In this document: positions 34,187 through 43,482 of the stretch, piece by piece
Numbering within the stretch: the first letter of the stretch is position 1
How the letters are laid out: each line of letters begins with the position of its first letter
NCBI GenBank assembly: GCA_964653485.1
Contig: CAZZFF010000017.1
Coordinates: forward strand, 1 to 64,000
Source: CAVQND01 sp964653485
GTDB taxonomy: Bacteria > Verrucomicrobiota > Verrucomicrobiia > Limisphaerales > UBA8199
Length of the DNA stretch: 64,000 bases
Direction of reading: 5' to 3'
Translations under genes and position numbers: made by a program
The notes under the pieces: generated by a model
What the model was told of the DNA's origin: nothing
The model's database searches: none
The model's input: the letters and a program-made list of their open reading frames with translations, nothing else

Positions 34187-35773
34187 ATGAAACGACTGAT
34201 GAACTGCTTCCCAAGGTTTGATGGGTGCGCGGGCCTCGCGGTGTTGCTCGCGCTCGCGTTCTCCTGCCCACTCCAAGCGGCCCAGGGCACTTCCAGAAAG
34301 CTGGACAATCCCCCGGCCCGGCTCACCATTGACGACACACCGCCCCTCCGGGACGCCCGGCTGGGCATCAGTTTTGCCCCGGTGGTCAAGAAAGCCGCCC
34401 CAAGCGTGGTGAACATCTACTCAACCACCATCGTCCGGGAGCGCGCCCTGGTGAACCCGCTTCTGAACGATCCGTTCTGGCGGCGCTTTTTTGGCGATCA
34501 ATTCGAGTTCGGCCCGCCCAACCAGCCGCAATCTCACCGGGAACAGGGCCTGGGTTCGGGGGTGATCGTGTCGGCCGACGGCTACATTCTCACGGCAAGC
34601 CACGTGGTGGAGGGCGCCGACAGCGTGAAAGTGGCGCTGGCCTCCGGCGAAAAGCAGTTCGATGCCAGGATCATCGGCACCGACCCGCCGACCGACATTG
34701 CGGTGTTGAAGATCGAGGACGGCAAGTCATTGCCGGCCATTGCCTTGGCGGACAGTGACAAGTTGGAGGTGGGCGACGTGGTCCTCGCGGTGGGCAACCC
34801 GTTTGCGGTGGGCCAGACAGTGACCCTGGGGATCATCAGCGCGTTGGGGCGCGGCGGTTTCGGCATCACCGGTTATGAGGACTTCATCCAGACCGATGCG
34901 GCCATCAATCCGGGCAACTCCGGGGGGGCGCTGGTGGACTCGCAGGGCCGGTTGGTGGGCATCAATACGGCCATCGTTTCCCGCAGCGGCGGCTACCAGG
35001 GGGTCGGCTTTGCCGTGCCCATCAACCTCGCCCGTTTCGCGATGGACAGCCTCATCCGCGAGGGCAAGGTCACGCGCGGCTACCTGGGGGTAACGCCGCA
35101 GACGCTCACTCCGGGCCTTGCGCGGAGCCTGGGCTTGCCCGAGGACACCACGGGCGTGCTGCTGGCCGATGTGAGCGCGAACAGCCCCGCTGAAGCGGCG
35201 GGCCTCCAGCATGGGGATGTGATTCTGGACATCAATGGCCGGAAATTGGCCGCTCGCCGCAATCTCCAGCTCTTGGTGGCCCAAACTCCCCCAGGGACCA
35301 AGGTCAACCTGCGGGTTCTGCGCGCTCGGCTCGGCCATAAACCGGCCGAGCAGGCAGTGGTGGCCAAGTTGGGCGAGATGCCGCCGGAACCGCTGGCGTT
35401 CGGCAACGGCAGCGGCAGCGGCGCCCGCAGCACAGCCAAACCCCGGAGCCAGTCGAAGTATGACGCCCTCGACGGGGTCGAGGTCGCGGATATGGATGCG
35501 GGCGCGCGCCGCCAGTTCGGCATCCCCGCCAACCTCCGCGGCGCCTTGGTGGCCAGCGTTGAGCAGGATTCCAATGCCGCCGAGGCGGGGTTGCGCCCGG
35601 GGGACATCATCCTGGAAATCGACCGCCACCCGGTCGCCAGCGCAGACGAGGCGGTCGAGTTGAGCGAAAGGGCCAAAGGCGACCAAATCCTGCTCCGTGT
35701 ATGGAGCGAGTCTGGCGAAGGCGGTCCCGGCGGAACGCGCTATCTCTCAGTGGACAATTTTAAACATAAATGA
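34187..35773 (+). CDS. degP: HtrA/DegP-type periplasmic serine protease with two PDZ domains
   Basis: A 528-residue Do-family protease/chaperone. Signal peptide: about residues 14-32. Trypsin-like domain with triad H139 (LTASHVVEG), D170 (TDIAVLKI) and S245 (NPGNSGGALV). PDZ1 begins at about YLGVTPQTLTPG and PDZ2 at about VEVADMDAGARRQFG (LRPGDIILEIDRHPV). Length matches DegP/MucD. It degrades or refolds misfolded envelope proteins. The stop overlaps the ATG of the next gene (ATGA), so translation of the HPF-like protein is probably coupled, with DnaJ following. Confidence 0.93.
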   Translation: MKRLMNCFPRFDGCAGLAVLLALAFSCPLQAAQGTSRKLDNPPARLTIDDTPPLRDARLGISFAPVVKKAAPSVVNIYSTTIVRERALVNPLLNDPFWRRFFGDQFEFGPPNQPQSHREQGLGSGVIVSADGYILTASHVVEGADSVKVALASGEKQFDARIIGTDPPTDIAVLKIEDGKSLPAIALADSDKLEVGDVVLAVGNPFAVGQTVTLGIISALGRGGFGITGYEDFIQTDAAINPGNSGGALVDSQGRLVGINTAIVSRSGGYQGVGFAVPINLARFAMDSLIREGKVTRGYLGVTPQTLTPGLARSLGLPEDTTGVLLADVSANSPAEAAGLQHGDVILDINGRKLAARRNLQLLVAQTPPGTKVNLRVLRARLGHKPAEQAVVAKLGEMPPEPLAFGNGSGSGARSTAKPRSQSKYDALDGVEVADMDAGARRQFGIPANLRGALVASVEQDSNAAEAGLRPGDIILEIDRHPVASADEAVELSERAKGDQILLRVWSESGEGGPGGTRYLSVDNFKHK

Positions 35774-36141
35774 AGCCAATGAGACTGAAATGGAACCTGG
35801 TCACAAAACATATCCGCCCCCGGGGACAGTTGCAGCACAAGCTGCAGCAGAAGATCGGCAAGCTTGAAGCGCACCTCGAGCACTTCCCCCAGGACGCGGT
35901 ACATCTCCAGGTCAACCTGGCATGTCATCCGAGGAAGCTCTGGTTCACAGTCGCGCTGACTTTGAGGCTGCCCTCGAACACCTTGCGCGCGGAAAAATCG
36001 GGCGAAGATCCGATCCCGGCTTTCGACCAAGCCGTCAAAGCCCTCTTGCGGGAGGTTGCTATTCTCAAGTCGTCCCTCCGCCGGGAAGACCAGTGGCAGA
36101 CAGTGCCCAAGACCCTGGCGATTCCCGGAGTGGGAGCGTGA
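35770..36141 (+). CDS. HPF/RaiA-like ribosome-associated protein, second copy
   Basis: A 123-residue protein resembling the N-terminal domain of ribosome hibernation factors: RLKWNLVTKHIRPRGQLQHKLQQKIGKLEAHLEHF, HLQVNLACHPRKLWFTVALTLRLPSNTLRAEKSGEDPIPAFDQAVKALLREV when read in parts shows the beta-alpha-beta3-alpha order and the D-ldeAid-like helix. Divergent from the first copy at 4122. Overlaps degP by four bases and precedes dnaJ by 61 bp. Its placement between a protease and a chaperone suggests a stress-induced role. Binding to ribosomes is inferred. Confidence 0.72.
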   Translation: MKPMRLKWNLVTKHIRPRGQLQHKLQQKIGKLEAHLEHFPQDAVHLQVNLACHPRKLWFTVALTLRLPSNTLRAEKSGEDPIPAFDQAVKALLREVAILKSSLRREDQWQTVPKTLAIPGVGA

Positions 36142-36202
36142 GGGCGTAGGGCATGACATTGTCCGGGACCTGGAGTATAATCGGCCCCATACAGAGGCTG
36201 TT

Positions 36203-37252
36203 ATGCCCGTGAAATACAAAGACTATTACGAAACGCTGGGTGTTGCGCGCGACGCCGGCGAGGAAGACATCAAGAAGGCATTCCGGAAACTGGCGCGCCA
36301 GTACCATCCCGACGTTGCCAAGAACAAGAAACAAGCCGAGGAGAAGTTCAAGGAGATCAACGAGGCCTACGAGGTCCTTGGGGATCCGACCAAGCGCAAG
36401 CGCTACGACGAATTAGGCTCCAACTGGAACTCCGGCGCCGACTTCCGTCCGCCTCCCGGCTGGGAATCTGCCCGAGGCGGGTTCCGGGGCCGCGGACCGG
36501 AAGGCGAGGAATTCGACCTCCATTTCGGGGGCACAGGGTTTAGCGACTTCTTCGAGCAGCTTTTTGGCGCCGCCCGAGCAGGGGGCCGGCGGGCCGGGGC
36601 GGCGCGGCGGGGCGGTTTCGCTGAAGAAGACCTGGGCGCGGAACGAGGGCAGGACCTTGAGGGCGGCATCCTGGTCACGCTGGAGGAAGCGATGCGCGGT
36701 TCGGTGCGCGCGGTCTCGGTCCGGCACGGCGTTGCCTGCCAGCAATGCGGCGGGACCGGCGAACGGTCGCGCCGTGTCTGCCCTGGCTGCGGCGGCACCG
36801 GGCAGATCGCCAAGACCGATACCTACCAGGTCAAGATACCCGCCGGGGTCACCGAAGGCCAGCGCCTGCGCGTGGCCGGGCGCGGTGAAGCCGGGCTTGG
36901 CGGAGGAGCGGCGGGGGACCTCTATTTGCGTGTCCGGCTGGCCAAGCACCCCGATTTCGAGGTCGAAGACCACAACTTGATCCACGAGGCCAATCTCACC
37001 CCCTGGGAGGCCGTGCTAGGGGCCAATATCGCCGTGCCGACCCTCAACGGGCGTGTCAACATCCGCATTCCGCCCGGCACCCAGAGCGGCCAGAAACTGC
37101 GCGTGCGCGGTCGCGGATTGCCCCAACGTTCCGGCGAGAGCGGCGACCTCATCGTCGTCACGCGGATCGAGGTGCCACAGCGCATCTCCGACGGGGAACG
37201 CAAACTTTGGGAACAACTGGCCGTCGAGTCTCGCTTCAACCCGCGGAAATGA
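36203..37252 (+). CDS. DnaJ/CbpA-type co-chaperone with half-size zinc finger
   Basis: A 349-residue Hsp40. J-domain at residues 1-70 has the HPD motif (QYHPDVAKNKKQAEEKF), followed by a G/F-rich linker (90-150) and substrate-binding beta-domains (VKIPAGVTEGQRLRVAGRGEAG, VPTLNGRVNIRIPPGTQSGQKLRVRGRGLP). Between them lies a zinc finger with only two Cys motifs (CQQCGGTG ... CPGCGGTG) instead of the four of DnaJ; CbpA has none. It thus is intermediate between the two classes. It stimulates DnaK ATPase; no dnaK gene is nearby. Third gene of the degP cluster. Confidence 0.9.
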   Translation: MPVKYKDYYETLGVARDAGEEDIKKAFRKLARQYHPDVAKNKKQAEEKFKEINEAYEVLGDPTKRKRYDELGSNWNSGADFRPPPGWESARGGFRGRGPEGEEFDLHFGGTGFSDFFEQLFGAARAGGRRAGAARRGGFAEEDLGAERGQDLEGGILVTLEEAMRGSVRAVSVRHGVACQQCGGTGERSRRVCPGCGGTGQIAKTDTYQVKIPAGVTEGQRLRVAGRGEAGLGGGAAGDLYLRVRLAKHPDFEVEDHNLIHEANLTPWEAVLGANIAVPTLNGRVNIRIPPGTQSGQKLRVRGRGLPQRSGESGDLIVVTRIEVPQRISDGERKLWEQLAVESRFNPRK

Positions 37253-37351
37253 GGGCGCGGGAGCATTGGAGCGTGGCAGGCATTGCCATGGCCCCACGCT
37301 CAACGCCTCGATGCTTCAGCGCTTCGACGCTTGAGAGCTGCCGGACGGCAG

Positions 37352-38347
37352 TTACCTCGCCTTGGGCATGAGGTCAGCCAGCATGGACCGCTCTTCCTTC
37401 AGTTCGTTGACGGTGGCTTCGATGCGGGCGCGGCCAAATTCGTTCATGGAAAGGCCCTGGACGATTTCCAGACTCTTGCCCTGGAACCGCGTTGGGAACG
37501 AGCTGATCAGGCCGGCTTCGACGCCGTAGCTGCCGTCCGAGCAAAGGGCGACACTGTGCCAGTCGCCCGGGGCGGCGGGCTCGGTGAGGGAAAGGACGGT
37601 CTGGGTGATTGCATGAGCGGCGCTGGCGGCGCTGGAGGCATTGCGGGCCTTGATAACGGCGGCGCCGCGCTGTTGGACCGCCGTAATGAATTGGCCCTTG
37701 AACCAGGCCTCATCCGTGATTACCTGCGTGGCCGCGCGGCCGTTGATCCTGGCGTTATGGAAGTCGGGGTATTGCGTCGCCGAGTGGTTGCCCCAAATCG
37801 TGACGTTGGTGACCGCAGAGACCTCCGCGCCCGCTTTTTTGGCGAGCTCTGATTTGGCGCGGTTCTCGTCCAGGCGCGTCATGGCGAAAAAACGGTCGCG
37901 GGGAATTTCCGGGGCGTTGCTCATGGCGATGAGGCAATTGGTGTTGCAGGGATTGCCTATAACCAGGATGCGCGCGTCCGGGGCGGCGTTCTTCTGTATC
38001 GCCTGGCCCTGGCCCACGAAGATTTTGCCGTTGATGCCCAGCAAGTCCTTTCGCTCCATGCCCGCCTTTCGCGGGACGCTGCCGACCAGCAGCGCCCAGT
38101 TCACTCCGCGGAACCCTTCGTCCAGGCTGGCCGTCGGGACGACCCCTTTGAGCAATGGAAAAGCGCAATCCTCCAACTCCATCACGACGCCTTGCAAGGC
38201 GGGGAGCGCGGCTTCGATTTCAATCAAGTGCAACGCGACAGGTTGCTCCGGCCCGAACATCGCTCCCGATGCAATGCGGAACACGAGCGAGTAGCCGATT
38301 TGGCCGCCCGCCCCGGTGACCGCGACGCGAACAGGTGATAAGCTCAT
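37352..38347 (-). CDS. mdh: Malate dehydrogenase
   Basis: A 331-residue NAD-dependent malate dehydrogenase of the cytosolic/chloroplast-like type found in many bacteria. Rossmann motif VTGAGGQIGYSL (10-21), substrate/catalytic motif RLDENRAKSELA (D159/D160 region), and the catalytic histidine in TIWGNHSATQYPD (H188) are all present, and the length is normal. Converts malate and oxaloacetate in the TCA cycle. Convergent with dnaJ, divergent from the radical SAM gene. Confidence 0.96.
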   Translation of the reverse strand: MSLSPVRVAVTGAGGQIGYSLVFRIASGAMFGPEQPVALHLIEIEAALPALQGVVMELEDCAFPLLKGVVPTASLDEGFRGVNWALLVGSVPRKAGMERKDLLGINGKIFVGQGQAIQKNAAPDARILVIGNPCNTNCLIAMSNAPEIPRDRFFAMTRLDENRAKSELAKKAGAEVSAVTNVTIWGNHSATQYPDFHNARINGRAATQVITDEAWFKGQFITAVQQRGAAVIKARNASSAASAAHAITQTVLSLTEPAAPGDWHSVALCSDGSYGVEAGLISSFPTRFQGKSLEIVQGLSMNEFGRARIEATVNELKEERSMLADLMPKAR

Positions 38348-38514
38348 AATGTAGTAAGTATTTGGATATGTCGAGTGTCAATATGGTGCCGGCCCGGGGC
38401 GGGATCAAGCCTGAGCGGAGCCTTTTCCAGAGAGGGGCTGCCAAAAAATGTCAAGCAAATGACAAGCTTCGTGTAGTGCGGGGCAGCCGCCAATTATAGG
38501 GTGGAGGGAGAACT

Positions 38515-39432
38515 GTGGAAGAACCTTTGACACATGCGCGGGTGATGGGAGAGTTGCCGGATCGAAAGAAGAGCGGTCCAGTTCGGGGCAGCAGTACCCA
38601 GGAGTTTGCCTTTGGCTCACCTCGCGATTTTCTGGACAATCGCTTCGTCTATACCGTGGTGTCGGCGCGAGCGCGGGGTTTGGCGGTGGGTGTGAATATG
38701 TGTCCGGACAGGCAATGCAACTTCCGGTGTGTCTATTGCGAGGTGCATCGCGATGGCGATTCGCGCGAGACGCTGGACGTGGACGTGATGGCGGCGGAGC
38801 TGAAGAAGACCCTGAGCTATGTGCGCGGCGGGCGTCTGCGGGAGCGTCCATGGTATCGAACGCTGCCCGATGAACTGCTGCAACTGCGTCATGTGGCGCT
38901 GAGCGGCGACGGCGAGCCGACGCTCTCACCCATGTTTGCCGAGGCCATGCAGGCCATTGTGCATATCCGGGCGCTCGGAGGGTATCCCTTCAAGCTGGTC
39001 CTGCTCACCAACGGGACGGGACTCGATTTGCCGCACGTGCAGCAGGGGTTGAGGTATTTTACCAAGAGCGACGAGGTCTGGGCCAAGCTGGACGGCGGGA
39101 CACAGGCATACGTCAACAAGGTCAACCGTTCGGACGTTCCCCTTGAGAAAATCCTCTCCAACATCCTGACGCTTGGCCGGCAGCGCTCGGTAGTGGTGCA
39201 AAGCCTCTTTCCAGCCATTAACGCCGAAGAGCCGCCTCTCGAGGAGATCGAGCAATACTCGCGCCGCCTGCTCCAACTCAAGAACGCGGGGGCCGACATT
39301 TCGCTTGTCCAGATTTATTCCGCCAACCGTCCTTCGCCCAACTCCGAAAGCGGGCATCTCCCTCTCAAAGTCTTGTCTCGCATTGCCCAGACCGTTCGCC
39401 AGACAACCGGGTTGAAGGCTGAAGTGTTCTAA
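38515..39432 (+). CDS. Radical SAM protein
   Basis: A 305-residue radical SAM enzyme. The [4Fe-4S] motif is CNFRCVYC (C68, C72, C75); ALSGDGEPTLSP is the GGE-like SAM motif, and LLTNGTGLDLP the following strand. The domain organisation resembles wyosine-type or YfkA-like radical SAM proteins annotated only as radical SAM; the substrate cannot be read. Starts with GTG 38515 after GGAGG (about 38500). The frame lacks a C-terminal SPASM domain. A small membrane protein gene follows within about 12 bp. Confidence 0.85.
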   Translation: MEEPLTHARVMGELPDRKKSGPVRGSSTQEFAFGSPRDFLDNRFVYTVVSARARGLAVGVNMCPDRQCNFRCVYCEVHRDGDSRETLDVDVMAAELKKTLSYVRGGRLRERPWYRTLPDELLQLRHVALSGDGEPTLSPMFAEAMQAIVHIRALGGYPFKLVLLTNGTGLDLPHVQQGLRYFTKSDEVWAKLDGGTQAYVNKVNRSDVPLEKILSNILTLGRQRSVVVQSLFPAINAEEPPLEEIEQYSRRLLQLKNAGADISLVQIYSANRPSPNSESGHLPLKVLSRIAQTVRQTTGLKAEVF

Positions 39433-39444
39433 TTGGAGCAACCG

Positions 39445-39678
39445 GTGAAACCGCGAGATATTTTCGGCCTGATGGTGCGGTTCTTCGGTCTGATCTGTCT
39501 TTATCAAGGTCTGGACAAGGTCCCCTCCGTCTGGGCGACGATCTACCCGCAATTCCCCCACGTTCGCTTCGCTGTTTGGTTCGCCTGCCTGTTGATGGTC
39601 GGCTGGCCGCTGGCCGTTGGTATATGGCTGGTGCGCGGCGCGCCCTTGCTGACGCGCCTGGCCTACGGTCCGGAATAG
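39445..39678 (+). CDS. Small membrane protein of unknown function
   Basis: A 77-residue protein with two predicted transmembrane segments (about FGLMVRFFGLICLYQGLDKV and VWFACLLMVGWPLAVGIWL). I choose GTG 39445, six bases after TTGGAG; a TTG at 39433 directly after the previous stop is the alternative. Near-overlap with the radical SAM gene suggests an operon. No family recognised. Confidence 0.6.
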   Translation: MKPRDIFGLMVRFFGLICLYQGLDKVPSVWATIYPQFPHVRFAVWFACLLMVGWPLAVGIWLVRGAPLLTRLAYGPE

Positions 39679-39734
39679 GCCGCGCAAGAGTGAATTCCGT
39701 CCAAAGCCGACCGAAGCCGTCTCTGGACGGGCGC

Positions 39735-39971
39735 TCATGCCGGCACCGCATCCCGCATCGGACGGGTGTTCTGAGACGGGAGGTCTTTGCCTGCGCTTTG
39801 CAACTCCGCAGCTTCGTCCCGAACCAGCGAACAGAGCTCCCCGTAAGCCCCCTCCTCCGTCGCTGCGTGGCAGACGCCGCCCCACGGAAAGAGGTCGGGA
39901 CAGTATCCCACGTAAAGGTTGTCCGGTTCGCTCCAGCGTACGAATTTCAAGTAACTGTCTTCGGTTTTCAT
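39735..39971 (-). CDS. HicB-like antitoxin-family protein (orphan)
   Basis: A 78-residue protein with the HicB partial RNase-H-fold pattern: YLKFVRWSEPDNLYVGYCPDLFPWGGVCHAATEEGAYGELCSLVRDEAAEL. HicB normally neutralises the mRNA-cutting HicA toxin. No double-stranded-RNA-binding HicA gene is seen within several hundred bases on either side, so this is an orphan or an unrelated HicB-fold protein. No C-terminal DNA-binding domain is present. ATG 39969-39971 is chosen because the conserved domain starts there; the longer frame upstream overlaps the TPR gene and is not conserved. Confidence 0.7.
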   Translation of the reverse strand: MKTEDSYLKFVRWSEPDNLYVGYCPDLFPWGGVCHAATEEGAYGELCSLVRDEAAELQSAGKDLPSQNTRPMRDAVPA

Positions 39972-40036
39972 CTGCTCGACTCCCGAATCGCGTGTCGCAC
40001 CTGCCACTCCTGGGTATCTTTCTTGGCATTGCTCAA
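39968..40036 (-). other. 22-codon ORF overlapping the hicB start
   Basis: TTG 40036 opens a 22-residue frame rich in charged residues (SNAKKDTQEWQVRHAIRESS) whose TGA overlaps the hicB ATG as ATGA. It could be a leader peptide, or the tail of a decayed partner gene; it is too short to judge. Confidence 0.25.
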
Positions 40037-40176
40037 GCGGCCACATTATTCCGACATCCCGCTCGCCCGTCAACCGTGGGCCGAGGATATTCAATGCCGT
40101 TCCCACCGAGCGCTCGGAGTGTCCGCGCGCGGGAGCCGCTATGCCCTCACGCTCCACGCTTCGGAGGCGAGGCATC

Positions 40177-43100
40177 TCAACGGGCGGATTGGTCAAGGGC
40201 TTGTTGGGCCCGTTTGCGGGCCTCCTCGATACGGGTCTCCTTCGAGGGTGCTTCAGAGGCGGCAAGTTTCCAGGCGGCAATGGCTTGGTCTTTGCGCCCG
40301 AGAGCGGCCAGGGCGTTGCCCCGCTGATATTGAATGTGGGCTTGGCGGGCGTTCTCGAGTTTGCCGGTTGCCAGGTTCTCAGGGTATTCGAGGGCGCGGT
40401 CGAACTCGGCAAGGGCCTCGGCGGCCCGGCCGGCTTTCAGATGGGTTTGGCCCAGGGCAAGATGCGCCTCCTCGAAGAGATCATGCACTTCATGGGCGCC
40501 TTCCCACACGGTGACGCGGACACCGTCCAGCATCCGGGCGGTGTCGGCGAAGTCGCCGAGCCGGTTCTGGGCGCGTCCGAGCAAGCTAATGAAATCGGAG
40601 CGGCCTTTGCCGGCGTCGAACGAGGCCCTGAGCCGGTCTCGGGCCTGGATAAACAACTCATGCTTTTCCGAATCGGAAGGGGCCTTGTCGGCGAGGTCGA
40701 AGAGGACATTGGCTAGGTCGCGCGCGACGATGGCGTCATTGGGGTCGGCCTGGCCGGCCTTTTCGAGCCATTGGCGCGCGGCCTTCAAATCCCCGTCGAG
40801 GGTTTTTGCGGCCATGCCGAGGGCGCGACAGGCGATGACGGGTTGGGGACCGAGTTCGGCCGCCTGTTTCCACAGGTCGCGTGCTTCCGCATAGCGTCCG
40901 AGGTGGAATAGGAGGTGGCCCAGGTAAAGGGCGGCCATGCCGTCCTCGGGCCCGATTGCATTGGCCCAGCGCAACATGGGCAATGCCTCGGGCTGGTAGG
41001 GAAAGCCCGGGTCGAGGGCCGCCGGAGAGGGGTCCCAAAGAAGTTCAGGGTAAGCCGCCCCGGGCTGGCACGAATAGGCCAAGTCCCTCGCGGAGGCCCG
41101 GGCCCGGGCGAGGTATTTGCGGACGGCGGGGGTGAGGGCGGAGCCGGTGGCGCGCGCAGGCTCCTGGAGTTGCGTGAGGTAGGCAAGCCAGTAGCAGGCG
41201 ATTGGGTTGGGCGGCTGATAAACCAGGGTGGGGCGCGGGTCGGGAAAGATGTTCAGGGTCGCGCCCGCGGCCGTGTCGCCCAATTCGGAATACTCGGCCA
41301 GGAGAGTCAGTATGTCGTGGACGTCCGCCGCGTTGCGTAGCTGCAGGGTGTTCCGTCTGGACGCCGGATTCATGAGGATGCGGAGGCGGATGTCGCGCGC
41401 CACCGGGTCCAGGGGATCGAGTTGGAGGGTTTCTCGAGCGAGGCCGGCGGCGCGGCGCAGGGCCGGCTGGCCCGACTTTCCGGCGCGCGGGGCGACGGCA
41501 GTTTCGGCGGCGGTTTCCAGCAGGGCCAGCGCCAGGCGGTTGTGGCACGTCTGGTCCTCACGCCAGGGGCCGTCTGCGGACAAGGCAGCGATGGCGGCCG
41601 GGTAATCGCGACGGCGAAGGTCGAGTTTGGCGATGAGGGCGCGGGCGGCTACAGCGACGGCGCTGTCGCGGGCGGCCTTCCAGGCCTCTTCGAGTGCGAC
41701 GGATTCATGCCCGAGACGGTATTCAGCGGCGGCCAGAGCGAAGCGCGCCATGCCGTGGCCGGGGTCGAAGGTCAGGGCTGCCCTGGCGGCGGAGGCCGCC
41801 GCGGCCGGGTCACGGTCCAGGTTCAGATAGGCCAGCCCGGTGCTTGCCTCCGGGTTGGCCGCATCCTGGTGGAGCGCCTCCTTGAACCGGCTCTCGGCCT
41901 CGGGGAACCGGGCGAAAAGGAAGTCCTGCCAGCCGGCGCGCACGAGTTCGGAGGCGGTCTGCGGCGGCTTGAGATTCTTCTCGGGAGGCAGGCGAGCGGG
42001 CAAGTCCAGCGGCAGGCGAAAAGCGGCGAGTTGGACCCCCGCGGCGTCGATTTCCATCTCGAAAGGCTCGCTTTCGCCGCCCGTGTTGAGGCGCAACTCG
42101 GCGGGTTGGCGCGGGGAAATCTGGCAGCGGGCGGCATCGAGCCGGCGGCCGCTCTTGGCCAGCTTCACGCCGGCGTCCGGCCAGGTGCCGGTGCCAAGGA
42201 GCCGGACGCGGACTTGTCCGGTCTCGACTGAGGCGTTCACGGCGAGATGCTGATTGGCAAAGGTGAACCCGCCGATCCCGTGGACCGGGTACCAGCATTC
42301 GTTCCATTCGACCGCCTGGCAGGGATCGAGGCGTCCGACCTGAGCCTGGGTCAGCAGCGGCCCGGTCTGGACCTCGTTGTACGGGCCGTCGTTGTCGGTG
42401 AGGTCCATTTGGTGCATCTTGCCGAATCCGCCCTGACCCCAGGTCCAGGCCTTTTTGCCCGGGACCTCGTGGTGATTGGCGCAGGAGACCAGGCCGCGGC
42501 CCAGGTCATCGCAGTAGCAGCCGAAGAAATCCTGGTCGCAGTACCAGGCGAAGATGGAAGAGGCATCGAAGTAGTTGGCGCCTCGAGTCATATCTTTGCC
42601 ATGGTCGATGGGCCATTGGAAGAAGGTCTCGCCGGCATGGTCGCAACCGAGGGTCATGGGGTAGATGAAGCGGAAGCCGGGAGTGTTGGGCATCGCGGTG
42701 CAGTTCCAGAAGTAGTATGGGCGGACGGTGTCGGTGGGGTTGTAGATGCGGATTCGCTCTTCCAGGCACGAGCGGCCGGGCCGCAACAGGACGACCACCG
42801 TCCATTTCGTGCCATAAACGCGCTCGGTTTCCCCCACAGCCACCCCTCGCGAGCCGTCGTCCCCGGCCGGCAGGACCTCGACCCGCATCGGAACCATGCA
42901 ACCGACCGTGTGGCCTTGGGGGCCGGTGTTCCACTCCACCCCGCCGCTGGTCCAGGCCCCGCATTGCGCGATGAGTCCGGGCTTGACCACGTGGTTGACG
43001 TAGAACATCGGCTGGCCGGTGGTCTTGTCCAGCACATCGTAAATCTTTCCGCCCAGGTCGGGCAAAAAAGTCACGCGCAGATACTCGTTCTCGAGCACCA

Positions 43101-43365
43101 CCGTCCGATAAACGCGCCGGGTCTGGTCGCGGCTCAGGAAGTCGAGCATGGCGTAGGGATAGATGTTCACCTTATCCGTGCCGCGAAACAGGGGGTGTCT
43201 CTCCGCCGACCAGGGGTAGGTAGGGAGCTCGATTTGCCCGGTGCCGGCGGTGACCGGGCCGGAGGCGGCCCAGGTTGTCGCAGCCCCGCAGAGAGCTGCG
43301 ATCAGGGATTGGAGGAGGATGCGCCGCGCAACGGAGCGGCTGGAGGAGTGTCGCGCCGACTTCAT
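40177..43365 (-). CDS. Secreted DUF5107 protein with TPR repeats
   Basis: A 1062-residue protein with a signal peptide. Residues about 45-400 match DUF5107 (VNIYPYAMLDFLSRDQ, YLRVTFLPDLGGKIYDVLDKTTG, GGVEWNTGPQGHTVG, WYPVHGIGGFTFANQ), an aldose-epimerase/galactose-mutarotase-like beta-sandwich often next to carbohydrate enzymes. The rest is a long TPR solenoid with Ala-rich helices (EASTGLAYLNLDRDPAAAASAARAAL, QAHIQYQRGNALAALGRKDQAIAAW). ATG 43363-43365 begins the signal sequence. Upstream on the same strand is the GH92 gene; they may be expressed together. Function: probably sugar binding or processing linked to protein interaction. Confidence 0.82.
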   Translation of the reverse strand: MKSARHSSSRSVARRILLQSLIAALCGAATTWAASGPVTAGTGQIELPTYPWSAERHPLFRGTDKVNIYPYAMLDFLSRDQTRRVYRTVVLENEYLRVTFLPDLGGKIYDVLDKTTGQPMFYVNHVVKPGLIAQCGAWTSGGVEWNTGPQGHTVGCMVPMRVEVLPAGDDGSRGVAVGETERVYGTKWTVVVLLRPGRSCLEERIRIYNPTDTVRPYYFWNCTAMPNTPGFRFIYPMTLGCDHAGETFFQWPIDHGKDMTRGANYFDASSIFAWYCDQDFFGCYCDDLGRGLVSCANHHEVPGKKAWTWGQGGFGKMHQMDLTDNDGPYNEVQTGPLLTQAQVGRLDPCQAVEWNECWYPVHGIGGFTFANQHLAVNASVETGQVRVRLLGTGTWPDAGVKLAKSGRRLDAARCQISPRQPAELRLNTGGESEPFEMEIDAAGVQLAAFRLPLDLPARLPPEKNLKPPQTASELVRAGWQDFLFARFPEAESRFKEALHQDAANPEASTGLAYLNLDRDPAAAASAARAALTFDPGHGMARFALAAAEYRLGHESVALEEAWKAARDSAVAVAARALIAKLDLRRRDYPAAIAALSADGPWREDQTCHNRLALALLETAAETAVAPRAGKSGQPALRRAAGLARETLQLDPLDPVARDIRLRILMNPASRRNTLQLRNAADVHDILTLLAEYSELGDTAAGATLNIFPDPRPTLVYQPPNPIACYWLAYLTQLQEPARATGSALTPAVRKYLARARASARDLAYSCQPGAAYPELLWDPSPAALDPGFPYQPEALPMLRWANAIGPEDGMAALYLGHLLFHLGRYAEARDLWKQAAELGPQPVIACRALGMAAKTLDGDLKAARQWLEKAGQADPNDAIVARDLANVLFDLADKAPSDSEKHELFIQARDRLRASFDAGKGRSDFISLLGRAQNRLGDFADTARMLDGVRVTVWEGAHEVHDLFEEAHLALGQTHLKAGRAAEALAEFDRALEYPENLATGKLENARQAHIQYQRGNALAALGRKDQAIAAWKLAASEAPSKETRIEEARKRAQQALDQSAR

Positions 43366-43482
43366 AAGGATGGCTGGTGGCTGGATGCCTGAGCCAACAC
43401 TGACCGGACGGGGGGTATTCGTCAAGCCCGCTCTGTGCCGCCCTGCCAAAAGGCCAGGGCCCTCTCCGAGATGTGGAGTGGG

